Shown here: positions 1-6,468 of the stretch, one piece after another | Layout of the letters: every line of letters begins with the position of its first letter | Numbering within the stretch: the stretch's first letter is position 1 | From: an uncultured Collinsella sp. | GTDB taxonomy: Bacteria; Actinomycetota; Coriobacteriia; Coriobacteriales; Coriobacteriaceae | Assembly: GCA_900542965.1 (NCBI GenBank) | Contig: UQPY01000040.1 | Coordinates: 1-17,571, forward strand | DNA: 17,571 nucleotides | Direction: 5' to 3' | The notes under the pieces: generated by a model | Database searches by the model: none | Seen by the model: only the letters and a program-made list of their open reading frames with translations | What the model was told of the DNA's origin: nothing | Program-made: the position numbers and the translations under genes

Positions 1-49
1 ATCTACACTCGACTAGTCGTCGGCAGCGTCAGATGTGTATAAGAGACAG
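1..49 (+). other. Illumina Nextera adapter carried into the contig (not genomic)
   Basis: Seen directly: bases 1-8 (ATCTACAC) are the 3' end of the Illumina P5 oligo. Bases 9-16 (TCGACTAG) fit an 8-nt i5 index. Bases 17-30 (TCGTCGGCAGCGTC) and 31-49 (AGATGTGTATAAGAGACAG) are the Nextera read-1 sequence and the Tn5 mosaic end. The order and spacing match a library molecule exactly, so the genome begins at about base 50. The mosaic end here is not evidence of a natural Tn5-like transposon. Confidence 0.97.
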
Positions 50-56
50 GGTAGAG

Positions 57-84
57 GCCTAGGTTCGCATCTACGAACCTAGGC
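57..84. repeat. Perfect 11-bp inverted repeat at the contig end
   Basis: Arms GCCTAGGTTCG (57-67) and CGAACCTAGGC (74-84) pair perfectly around a 6-nt loop. No T-run follows on either strand, so it is not a typical intrinsic terminator. It begins only 8 bases after the adapter. It may therefore be a genuine hairpin or the site where assembly broke. Confidence 0.6.
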
Positions 85-120
85 GTATAGAGTCATTTGG
101 CGCATCTTGGTTGTACAGGA

Positions 121-153
121 CCACCACAAAGGGGACAGGCGCCTTTATGGTGG
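121..153 (+). repeat. REP-like hairpin, copy A (33 bp, GGGGACAGGC core)
   Basis: CCACCACAAAGG (121-132) pairs with CCTTTATGGTGG (142-153) with one mismatch, leaving a loop that carries the GGACAGG core. The element at 1631-1663, read on the other strand, matches at 29 of 33 positions. The copies at 4161-4193 and 4326-4358 share the length, the layout and the GGGACAGG core. This copy lies just upstream of the ribosome binding site of the 181-1353 gene. Family knowledge: short dispersed palindromes of this kind are often REP sequences mobilised by TnpA-REP (RAYT) enzymes; no such transposase lies in the window. Confidence 0.8.
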
Positions 154-180
154 TATGTCCCTACGACCAAGGAGGCCGTT

Positions 181-1353
181 ATGTACGGAAGCCACTTTGA
201 TAAGGATGCCCAGCGCGAACGCACTTGCTCGCTGGTTCATGGTACTTGGCGCTGCGTGGGTGTGAGGATTGCGAGCGTCGGTGCGTGTGCGCTTATGGTT
301 GGTCAGCTGCTACTGCCGAGTTTGGCGCTTGCGACCGAGTGTGCGGATCCCGCCGCTGCGACTGGTGAGGTTGCCGCGGCTCCGGTGACACCGGCGGTTG
401 CGGAGGATGCGGCTCCGGCGACCGCGCCTGCAACTGATGCTGCTCCGACGGCACAAACTGTCGCCGAACCTCAGCAGACGACTCCGGCTGACGCCGCCGA
501 TGAGTCTAACAATGCGGCACCCGCTGAACAAAACATTCCCAGCGACAACGCCGCCGCGCCGGCAAACGACGCCATTACGTCGCATGGTGTGACCGACGTG
601 ACAGATAAGACCGTCGATGGCGTGTTTGTGCCCAATGCGGCCAATATGCTGTGCGAGCAGCCGGTTGATGATTGGCAAACTATCGACGTTATCGAGATTG
701 ACGACGCCACCACCATCTTTAGGGCGGGCGATAAACCGGACTTTACGGCAGACACTCCGGCGGGCTCGAACTCCATTCTTCAGTGTGAGTTCTGGACGGG
801 CAGCGATGGAAGTGAAGTGAACTCCGATATATTCTGGGACCGGAAAATCACCAACCACATCGACGCTTTTAAATCTGGTGTGACCTATCGCTATGGCCTG
901 TACTTTAAGCCGGCGCGCGATTTCTTCTTTACGTCTAACATTAAACTGATGGTCAATGGCGTGGAGTGCAGTTATCGGGTGGATAAGGCAAGCGAGCATG
1001 CGCCTGTTCCCGGCTTGTTCCGTACGCTATGGCTAATTACCGACCTGACGTTTACGCCCGAGGCTAAGCCGGTCCCGGTCGACCCGGAGATGCCGGCGCC
1101 GCAGCCCGAGGTTAAGCCCGAGGTGAAGCCCGATACCAAGCTCGAGCAGAAACCGGAGATCAAGCCGGAGACCAAGCCTGCCGCAACCACCACGGTGACC
1201 AAGACGGTTGAGAAAACCACGCCGGCCAAGAAGTCCCACGCCGTCCTGGCTGCCACGGGCGATGCCACCGCGATGACGGTCGCCGCCCTGGGTATCGCCG
1301 GTGCAACCGTTGCCGCCGCCGGTGTCGCCGCGACCAAGCGCCGCAAGCGCTAA
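181..1353 (+). CDS. Secreted cell-wall-anchored protein with LAATG (class E-type) sorting signal
   Basis: A 390-residue predicted surface protein of unknown ligand. The ATG at 181 is chosen because AAGGAGG (169-175) sits 5 nt upstream; the open frame extends to 97 but has no ribosome site there. A signal peptide ends near residue 51 (hydrophobic stretch about 33-50, then ALA). Residues ~52-140 are Ala/Pro/Thr-rich and low in complexity. Residues ~160-290 form the only compact-looking part, with a short aromatic beta-strand pattern (GVTYRYGLYF, then IKLMVNGVEC) resembling the single-repeat Ig-like modules common in Gram-positive adhesins. A Pro-Lys-Glu stalk with PEVKPEVKP-type repeats follows (~300-340). 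The C-terminus has LAATG (356-360), a hydrophobic helix and KRRKR, the layout of a sortase substrate. LAXTG is the motif associated with class E sortases of high-GC Gram-positives. Function as an adhesin is inferred; no catalytic motif is seen. Confidence 0.85.
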   Translation: MYGSHFDKDAQRERTCSLVHGTWRCVGVRIASVGACALMVGQLLLPSLALATECADPAAATGEVAAAPVTPAVAEDAAPATAPATDAAPTAQTVAEPQQTTPADAADESNNAAPAEQNIPSDNAAAPANDAITSHGVTDVTDKTVDGVFVPNAANMLCEQPVDDWQTIDVIEIDDATTIFRAGDKPDFTADTPAGSNSILQCEFWTGSDGSEVNSDIFWDRKITNHIDAFKSGVTYRYGLYFKPARDFFFTSNIKLMVNGVECSYRVDKASEHAPVPGLFRTLWLITDLTFTPEAKPVPVDPEMPAPQPEVKPEVKPDTKLEQKPEIKPETKPAATTTVTKTVEKTTPAKKSHAVLAATGDATAMTVAALGIAGATVAAAGVAATKRRKR

Positions 1354-1389
1354 GTTTTGGTGACAGCTCCTATTCTCGGCTTCAGCAAA

Positions 1390-1607
1390 ATCTCAATCTG
1401 TAACACCTAGCCAGCCAAAACGGCCCTAGATGTTACAGGTTTAGATGAATCGTCTGACCGCCGGCGCAATGTCTCGATCTGTAACACGTAGCAAGGAATT
1501 TTGCCTCTTACTGTTACAGATTGAGATGAACAGGTGGATGTTCGCACAATGTCTCAATCTGTAACAACTACGGGACTCAACGTGGCCTACCTGTTACAGA
1601 TCGAGAC
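1390..1607. repeat. Tandem array of three long-stem hairpin units (period ~80 bp)
   Basis: Three units each carry a left arm TCTC(A/G)ATCTGTAACA and a right arm that is its complement, TGTTACAG(A/G)T... Arms: 1390-1405 with 1431-1446 (14/16 complementary), 1472-1486 with 1512-1526 (14/15), 1551-1566 with 1592-1607 (15/16). Several mismatches would be G-U pairs in RNA. Left arms start about 80 bp apart. The stems are conserved, but the ~25-nt loops are unrelated in sequence. Linkers share GATGAA near the start and CAAT just before the next arm. No protein-coding signal is seen. The array may be a repeat family, a set of operators or a structured RNA. It could also end transcription from the surface-protein gene, which has no ordinary terminator. 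Confidence 0.85.
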
Positions 1608-1630
1608 ACACTGACCAGCCAGGCTCCAAA

Positions 1631-1663
1631 CCACCACAAAGGTGCCTGTCCCCATCGTGGTGG
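1631..1663 (-). repeat. REP-like hairpin, copy B (inverted relative to copy A)
   Basis: CCACCAC (1631-1637) pairs with GTGGTGG (1657-1663). Read on the minus strand the 33 bp match copy A at 29 positions, including the GGGGACAGGC core. It begins 23 bp after the triple-hairpin array. With copy A it brackets the wall-anchored protein gene in inverted orientation. Confidence 0.8.
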
Positions 1664-1680
1664 TCGGGCGCCCGGTATAG

Positions 1681-1718
1681 AAAAAGTCCCCGCCGGGCGT
1701 GTGCTCGACGGGGACTTT
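1681..1718 (-). terminator. Intrinsic terminator of the nfnAB operon
   Basis: On the minus strand AAAGTCCCCG (1718-1709) and CGGGGACTTT (1692-1683) form a 10-bp GC-rich stem running into a T-tract (1685-1681). It lies about 30 bp downstream of the nfnB stop codon. Confidence 0.85.
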
Positions 1719-1746
1719 GCCGTTTGATGGCTAGCGCTGAGGGTGA

Positions 1747-3156
1747 TTACTCGCCCAACAGGCTCTTGGTGATGGAAGCGGCGGCCTTCTTGCCGGCGCC
1801 CATCGCCAGAATGACCGTAGCGGCACCGGTGACGATGTCGCCGCCAGCCCAGATGCGGGGATCGGTGGTCTGGCCGGTCTCCTCGTCGGCGACGATGTAG
1901 CCCCACTTGTTGAGCTCCATCTTGCCGCCGATCTTCTTTGCGAAGGGGTTGGCGTTGGTGCCGATAGCCGAAATAGCGACGTCGCAGGGGATCTCCTCGA
2001 TGGCGCCCTCGATGGGCACCGGGCGACGACGGCCGGACTCGTCGGGCTCGCCGAGTTCCATCTTCTGGACCTTGACGGCGCACACGGAGCCGTCCTCGCC
2101 AGCGACAAACTCGAGCGGGGAGACGAGCGGCAGAACCTCGACGCCTTCGGCCTTAGCATGGTGCAGCTCGGCGCGACGGCAGGGCATCTCGTCCTCGGTA
2201 CGACGGTAGGCGATGATGGCATGCTCGGCGCCCAGGCGCTTGGCAGTACGGACGGCGTCCATAGCCACGTTGCCGCCGCCAAAGACGACGACGTTCTTGC
2301 CGTGCTTGGTGGGGGTGTCGTACTCGGGGAACTTGTTGGCCTTCATCAGGTTCACGCGGGTGAGGTACTCGTTCGCGAAGAAGACGTTGGGCAGGTTCTC
2401 GCCGGGGACGTTGAGGAACTTGGGCAGGCCAGCGCCGGTCGCCACGTAGATGGCGTCGAAGCCCTGCTCGAACAGCTCCTCGGCCGTGGCCATGTTGCCC
2501 ACGACGGAGTTGTACTCAAACTTGACGCCCATGTCCTCCAGGCCGTCAATCTCGCGCTTGACGACCGCCTTGGGCAGACGGAACTCGGGGATGCCGTAGA
2601 CCAGCACGCCGCCGCCGGTGAAGAAGGCCTCGAAGACGGTAACGTCAAAGCCGTTACGTGCGAGCTCGCCGGCGCAGGTGATGCCGGACGGGCCGGAGCC
2701 GACGACGGCGACCTTCTTGCCGTTCTTGGGGGCCATCTTGGGCGTGGAGGCGAGCTCGGGGCGATCACCCAGGAAGCGCTCGAGCTGGCCGATGGCCACG
2801 GGCTCGGACTTCTTACCACGGATGCACTTGCCCTCGCACTGGTTCTCCTGCGGGCAGACGCGGCCGCAGATGGCGGGAAGCATGGAGTCCTCGCGGATGG
2901 TATCGAGAGCGCCGCCGAAGTCCTTCGCGCGGATCTGCTCGATAAAGCGGGGGATGTTGATGTTGACGGGGCAGCCCTCAACACAGAACGGCTTCTTGCA
3001 GTTGAGGCAGCGCTCGGCCTCGGCCAGCGCCATCTCCTCGGTGAAGCCCTTGTCGACGGGGCGGAAGTCGCAGGCGCGCTCGGCAGCCGGCTCCTCGTTA
3101 TCGGGGGTGCGGGGCGACTTCATATCGGCAACGAAACGACCGTTAACTAGTGGCAT
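1747..3156 (-). CDS. nfnB: NfnB, large subunit of NADH-dependent ferredoxin:NADP+ oxidoreductase (often labelled glutamate synthase small chain)
   Basis: A 469-residue flavoprotein of the GltD/homotetrameric GltA-like family. Cys50, 53, 58, 62 (CLNCKKPFC...GCP) and Cys97, 101, 107, 111 (CGRVCP...C...C) fit two [4Fe-4S] clusters. GSGPSG (153-158) is the FAD-binding turn and GGGNVAMD (292-299) the NADP(H)-binding turn. Databases often call such proteins glutamate synthase (NADPH) small subunit. Here the gene directly follows an NfnA-type gene and no glutamate synthase large subunit is adjacent, so the bifurcating transhydrogenase NfnAB is the better call. That enzyme uses NADH and reduced ferredoxin to reduce two NADP+ in the cytoplasm. 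The start overlaps the nfnA stop by 10 nt, so the two are probably translationally coupled; AGGAAAAGAG precedes it. Assignment rests on family knowledge and gene pairing. Confidence 0.9.
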   Translation of the reverse strand: MPLVNGRFVADMKSPRTPDNEEPAAERACDFRPVDKGFTEEMALAEAERCLNCKKPFCVEGCPVNINIPRFIEQIRAKDFGGALDTIREDSMLPAICGRVCPQENQCEGKCIRGKKSEPVAIGQLERFLGDRPELASTPKMAPKNGKKVAVVGSGPSGITCAGELARNGFDVTVFEAFFTGGGVLVYGIPEFRLPKAVVKREIDGLEDMGVKFEYNSVVGNMATAEELFEQGFDAIYVATGAGLPKFLNVPGENLPNVFFANEYLTRVNLMKANKFPEYDTPTKHGKNVVVFGGGNVAMDAVRTAKRLGAEHAIIAYRRTEDEMPCRRAELHHAKAEGVEVLPLVSPLEFVAGEDGSVCAVKVQKMELGEPDESGRRRPVPIEGAIEEIPCDVAISAIGTNANPFAKKIGGKMELNKWGYIVADEETGQTTDPRIWAGGDIVTGAATVILAMGAGKKAAASITKSLLGE

Positions 3157-3986
3157 GCGCAGCTCTTTTCCTCATAGGCCTTGAGGGACTCGCCCTCTTC
3201 GGAACGGTAAGCGGCCTGGCGGGCACGAAGGTCATCCCAGTCGACCAGGGTGGCATCGAAGTCGGGGCCGTCGACGCAAGCGAACTTGGTCACGCCGCCC
3301 ACCTCGACACGGCAGCAGCCGCACATGCCGGTGCCGTCAACCATGATGGGGTTGAGCGACGCGGTGATGGGGGTGTCGTACTTCTGGGCGGTGAGGGTCG
3401 AGAACTTCATCATCGGAACGGGGCCGACGCAGAAGACCTGGCTCACGGCCTTGTCCTGCAGCAGGCGCTCCAGCGGAGCGGTGACAACGCCCTGCTCGCC
3501 GTAGGAACCGTCATCGGTGGTGATGTGGATGTGGTCCTCGTCGAGAAGCTCGCGGAACTGGTCCTCCATGAGCAGGAGGTCCTTGGTGCGGGCGCCCATG
3601 ATGGCGTGCACCTCGTGGCCGGTCTCGACCAGGTGCTTGGCGACCGGGAAGGCAATTGCCAGACCGACGCCGCCGCCAATGACGGCGCAGGGGCCCTCTG
3701 CCATCTCGGTGGGAACGCCCAGCGGGCCCACGACGTCGCGCAGCGACTCGCCGGCCTCGTAGGTGGACAGCATCTCGGTGGTCTTGCCGATCACCATGAA
3801 GATGAACTCGACCCAGCCCTCGTCACCGTTCCAGCCGGCCAGGGTAAACGGGACGCGCTCGCCCGTCTCGTTGGCGCGAACCATGAGGAACTGTCCAGCG
3901 TGCGCATGTTTGGCGATTGCAGGCGCCTCGATGCGGAACTTGAACACCTTCTCCGAGAACTGCGTCTTCTCCAGGATCTTATACAT
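3147..3986 (-). CDS. nfnA: NfnA, small subunit of NADH-dependent ferredoxin:NADP+ oxidoreductase
   Basis: A 279-residue ferredoxin-NADP reductase-like protein of the sulfide dehydrogenase/DHODK family. An N-terminal flavin-binding barrel is suggested by RVPFTLAGW (44-52). An NAD-binding half follows (VIGGGVGLA, 102-110; FCVGPVPMM, 185-193). A C-terminal [2Fe-2S] site lies in VDGTGMCGCCRVEVG, with Cys222, 225 and 237 and a nearby Asp217. In characterised NfnA an aspartate replaces one cysteine ligand, which fits this spacing; Cys224 is an extra cysteine. NfnA oxidises NADH, and NfnB reduces NADP+. The ATG at 3986 is chosen because AGAGGGG precedes it by 4 nt; the open frame extends upstream to 4091 without a ribosome site. 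It is the first gene of the nfnAB operon and overlaps nfnB by 10 nt. Confidence 0.9.
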   Translation of the reverse strand: MYKILEKTQFSEKVFKFRIEAPAIAKHAHAGQFLMVRANETGERVPFTLAGWNGDEGWVEFIFMVIGKTTEMLSTYEAGESLRDVVGPLGVPTEMAEGPCAVIGGGVGLAIAFPVAKHLVETGHEVHAIMGARTKDLLLMEDQFRELLDEDHIHITTDDGSYGEQGVVTAPLERLLQDKAVSQVFCVGPVPMMKFSTLTAQKYDTPITASLNPIMVDGTGMCGCCRVEVGGVTKFACVDGPDFDATLVDWDDLRARQAAYRSEEGESLKAYEEKSCACH

Positions 3987-4091
3987 AGAACCCCTCTCTT
4001 GTAAGGGCTGCCGAACCGTGCCTCCACGGAAATGGACGGTAGCCCGAATATAACCGTACGCGCACAGGCGTTGTGCAAACATACGGTGCAA

Positions 4092-4097
4092 ATTATA
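4092..4097 (-). promoter_or_regulatory. Candidate -10 box for nfnAB
   Basis: On the minus strand this is a perfect TATAAT, about 105 nt upstream of the nfnA start. No good -35 hexamer is seen at 16-18 nt spacing, so the call is tentative. A second AT-rich hexamer (TATATT, 4052-4047) is an alternative. The leader would contain a short CCGTG/CACGG hairpin (4016-4029). Confidence 0.4.
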
Positions 4098-4160
4098 CCC
4101 TCATGGCCATGCCGTTTACGTGTTTCTTCGGCAGGTGGGAAAACGGTTTATCCCGTCTGA

Positions 4161-4358
4161 CCTACCAAAAAGGGACAGGTTTATTTTGGTCGGTTTTATC
4201 AGGTAAAACGGCAAAGGGGGCCGGCCTCGCGCTTGCGGTGAGGCCGGCCCCCTTTGGGGCGTTGCGTATGATGGCGGCGGGTTGCTTATTGCGATGCGGC
4301 CGTTGTGGCGTTTCCGCAGATAAAACCTGACAAAATAAACCTGTCCCTAAATGGTAGG
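4161..4358. repeat. Compound MITE/BIME-like element: inverted REP copies around a hairpin
   Basis: The outer 40 bp (4161-4200 and 4319-4358) are inverted repeats matching at 34 of 40 positions. Each contains a 33-bp REP-like unit with the AGGGACAGG core: 4161-4193 on plus and 4326-4358 on minus. They share layout with the copies at 121-153 and 1631-1663. The left unit can itself fold, CCTACCAAAA pairing with TTTTGGTCGG with one mismatch. Between them is a perfect 16-bp hairpin (4213-4255). The 198-bp element ends 2 bp before the pth stop codon, suggesting insertion or maintenance as the pth 3' end. Confidence 0.8.
4213..4255 (-). terminator. Strong hairpin, likely terminator of pth
   Basis: AAAGGGGGCCGGCCTC (4213-4228) pairs perfectly with GAGGCCGGCCCCCTTT (4240-4255) around an 11-nt loop. 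On the minus strand it is followed by TTT and, four bases later, TTTT, so termination downstream of pth is plausible. The stem is nearly symmetric and could act in both directions. It lies within the compound repeat at 4161-4358. Confidence 0.65.
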
Positions 4359-4360
4359 TT

Positions 4361-4990
4361 TTAGTGCTTGCCGTTGGCGGAGGCGGCGCCGTTGACATGG
4401 TCGCGGGCATAGACCACGCCGTGCACGATCGCCAGGCCGGCGGCATCGGCGGCGCGGGCGCAGGTGTCCTGGAAATCCTCGGCCTCGCGGGCGCGCAGCT
4501 GCTTGAGCACGTAGTCGGCGACGGCCATCTTGCCGGGAGGGTTGCCGATGCCGGTGCGGATGCGGCTAAAGTCGCGACTGCCCATCTTGTCGATGATGGA
4601 GCGCAGGCCGTTGTGGCCGGCATGGCCGCCGCCCACCTTGACGCGCACATCGCCGGCGGGAATATCGAGCTCGTCGTGGATTACGAGCAGCTCCTCGGCC
4701 TTGATTTTGTACTCGCGGCAGAGCTTGGAGATGGGACCGCCCGAGGTGTTCATGTACGATTGCGGCTTGACCAGCACGATCTGGCGCTTGCCGCCTTCTT
4801 CCTCGGGGTCGTTGATGTTGATGAGCGCGACCTCGGCACCGGCCTGGTTTTTCCAGTACGTGACGCCGGCCTGACGGGCCAGCTCATCGATCGCCTTAAA
4901 GCCGGCGTTGTGACGGGTCTCGGCATATTCCTCGCCAGGGTTGCCAAGCCCAGCAACCATGCGAATCTTAAGCGGCTGTGCAGCTGCCAT
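4361..4990 (-). CDS. pth: Peptidyl-tRNA hydrolase
   Basis: A 209-residue enzyme that cleaves peptidyl-tRNA released from stalled ribosomes, recycling tRNA. Family landmarks are in order: GLGNPG (14-19), TRHNAGF with catalytic His27 (25-31), SYMNTSGG (78-85), HDELDIPAGDVR (105-116) and GGGHAGHNGLRS (120-131). Length is slightly above the usual ~190 residues because of an acidic Glu/Gly turn near 62-67. The start at 4990 is preferred over the ATG at 4996 because AAAGGA lies 5 nt upstream of the former and would abut the latter. With prs and glmU upstream on the same strand it forms a neighbourhood common in Gram-positives, here broken by the accessory segment 5104-6833. Confidence 0.95.
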   Translation of the reverse strand: MAAAQPLKIRMVAGLGNPGEEYAETRHNAGFKAIDELARQAGVTYWKNQAGAEVALININDPEEEGGKRQIVLVKPQSYMNTSGGPISKLCREYKIKAEELLVIHDELDIPAGDVRVKVGGGHAGHNGLRSIIDKMGSRDFSRIRTGIGNPPGKMAVADYVLKQLRAREAEDFQDTCARAADAAGLAIVHGVVYARDHVNGAASANGKH

Positions 4991-5103
4991 GTTCATCCTT
5001 TCGTTGATTTGTCGCCTGCTATGGTGAGCGACCCTGTTGCTGCTGTCAAATGGAGGGCAATTGAGGTTATTTGAGGGCGTTTGGACGGCCGTCGAAATCG
5101 AGG

Positions 5104-5307
5104 TGGACAGTTAGTTCGGATACGTATAAGTTCTGAGAACTCGAATTGCTCGATTCAATGCCGATACGTTGTTTTGGAGCTTTAGTTAGTCCATATGACG
5201 CTGTTTTGAAGTCTACCCTGCCTTCAAATCGGGCGAATGGTATAGAGATAACTGCAAAACAGCCTAATTCAATGTGTCCATTTATACGTATTTGAACTAA
5301 CTGTCCA
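5104..5307. mobile_element. MITE-like element 1 (204 bp, 27-bp terminal inverted repeats)
   Basis: Termini 5104-5130 and 5281-5307 are inverted repeats matching at 24 of 27 positions. Each starts TGGACAGTTAGTTC and contains the palindrome ATACGTAT. An internal 9-bp inverted repeat (GCTGTTTTG at 5200-5208, CAAAACAGC at 5255-5263) could extend the fold. No convincing open frame or target-site duplication is seen. The same termini recur at 6632-6833 at nearly the same length, while the interiors differ apart from a shared GGAGCTTTA. It fills most of the 344-bp gap between the pth start and the 5341-6468 gene; the rest (4991-5103, 5308-5340) shows nothing recognisable. Confidence 0.85.
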
Positions 5308-5340
5308 GCCCTGCTCGACGGTGCACGGGTGATTCACCGT

Positions 5341-6468
5341 TTAGACCGGCGCAAGGCCGATTCCGGCCCGCAGGGCGTTGAGCCAAGCGGTCTGACGCTT
5401 GCGATAGCCCTTGATACGGTATCGGAATCGGACTCCCGCGAGTCGATGCATCGTTTGGGCGAAGGCTTCGAGTGCAACAAGGTCTTTCATTTGGTCGCGA
5501 TTGATAACCAGGACGTGGATGCCCATTGCCTTGAGGCCATTATTTCGATTGCCATCGTGGATGCGAGCGTTTTGAAGCTCATGCCCAATTCCGTTGTATT
5601 CGTTGTCGACTCCGGCGGCCGGGCAATATAGGTCGCAGATGGCGTAAGGGATGCCGGAGGACATGTTGACCGCAAGAGTGTCGAAGTCGATTCGATAGTT
5701 GAGTAGCAGGCCTCCCATGGGCAGGCTGCAACATCCGAATCCGCCAAAGCGCATGGGCGCTCCGAGAACGGCAAACATTAGGGATTCGGCTGGGGATGCA
5801 GATCCGGGTCGGGCGAGATTGACTGCCGTGCGAAACGAGGTATATGAGCTGCTTTTGGCAAGCTGTGCAACAGTCTCGAGCTCTTCGATGGTCGTGGCGG
5901 GCTCGCATTTGTAGTGTGCCTGTTCGTAGCGGGTTTCGTTCTGTTGCTCGACCACCGACTGGTCGCCCAGGCAATCAAGATCGCTCGTCGCTGCGCAGTC
6001 ATCGCCCTTGGGCCAGATGGCGTCATAGGCAATGGGGTATGTTGCCCCGGGAGGAAGGGAGTAGGTTCCGAGCAGCTCCATAAGGAGCATCAAGGTTTTG
6101 GCGACTGATTCATTTTTGGAACAAAGCATGGCTGTCATGGCAGGAGACGTTGCGTAGATGTCGGCCTCGACGTGCATAATTGCACCTTCAGGAAGAGGAG
6201 TGGAGAGAATATGCTGAAGAAGTCGCTTGTCGGGGCGCCTGTTGTCTTCGTTTGAAACGAGAAGATCGAGCAGTTCGGAATCATCTTCATTCCAGGCGTC
6301 GAGTATCGAAAGTGCGCCAAAGTCTATCGCGTCATTGTTGGGAATGCAGCCAGCCAAGGCCTGTGCTTGCTGTTCGCTATCAACGGAGTCCCAGGGTAGG
6401 GCAGAGTACGCCCATCGTGCGCGACGAATTGCGCGGAGGGCGGAGAGATGTGAAATCACGGTCGTCAT
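5341..6468 (-). CDS. Uncharacterised protein with C-terminal DUF559/Vsr-like (PD-(D/E)XK) nuclease signature
   Basis: A 375-residue protein not recognised as a named gene. The N-terminus (ISHLSALRAIRRAR) resembles the opening of coriobacterial proteins that pair an AbiEi-like or DNA-binding region with a nuclease-like domain. Residues 225-325 follow the DUF559/very-short-patch-repair fold pattern: SPAE (Glu228), CDLYCP (Asp279), NEYNG (Glu290) with His296 six residues on, then D305-x-x-R308, then G316IHVLVI. Order and spacing fit a catalytic core, but activity is inferred. Base composition is visibly more AT-rich than neighbouring genes, and no Shine-Dalgarno precedes the start at 6468. MITE-like elements flank it 33 bp beyond its stop and 163 bp before its start, within the otherwise expected prs-pth order. 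Alternatives are a regulator using a dead nuclease fold, or part of a defence or toxin locus. Confidence 0.7.
   Translation of the reverse strand: MTTVISHLSALRAIRRARWAYSALPWDSVDSEQQAQALAGCIPNNDAIDFGALSILDAWNEDDSELLDLLVSNEDNRRPDKRLLQHILSTPLPEGAIMHVEADIYATSPAMTAMLCSKNESVAKTLMLLMELLGTYSLPPGATYPIAYDAIWPKGDDCAATSDLDCLGDQSVVEQQNETRYEQAHYKCEPATTIEELETVAQLAKSSSYTSFRTAVNLARPGSASPAESLMFAVLGAPMRFGGFGCCSLPMGGLLLNYRIDFDTLAVNMSSGIPYAICDLYCPAAGVDNEYNGIGHELQNARIHDGNRNNGLKAMGIHVLVINRDQMKDLVALEAFAQTMHRLAGVRFRYRIKGYRKRQTAWLNALRAGIGLAPV

Noticed and set aside
31..49. Tn5/Tn3-like transposon end
   Set aside because: It is the Nextera mosaic end within a complete library adapter.
97..180. Upstream extension of the surface protein to an ATG at 97
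   Set aside because: The extension runs through REP-like copy A, lacks a ribosome site, and would place 28 non-signal residues ahead of the signal peptide. AAGGAGG marks the ATG at 181.
1390..1607. CRISPR array
   Set aside because: The repeats come as complementary arm pairs, not uniform direct repeats with equal spacers. Only three units exist, and no cas gene is nearby.
2158..3150. Long plus-strand reading frame opposite nfnB
   Set aside because: It is an antisense shadow in GC-rich DNA, with repetitive Gly/Ala/Val/Leu composition and no ribosome site, opposite a fully recognised gene.
1747..3156. Glutamate synthase small chain (GltD) as the function
   Set aside because: There is no GltB-type large subunit nearby, and the tight coupling to an NfnA-type gene favours NfnB.
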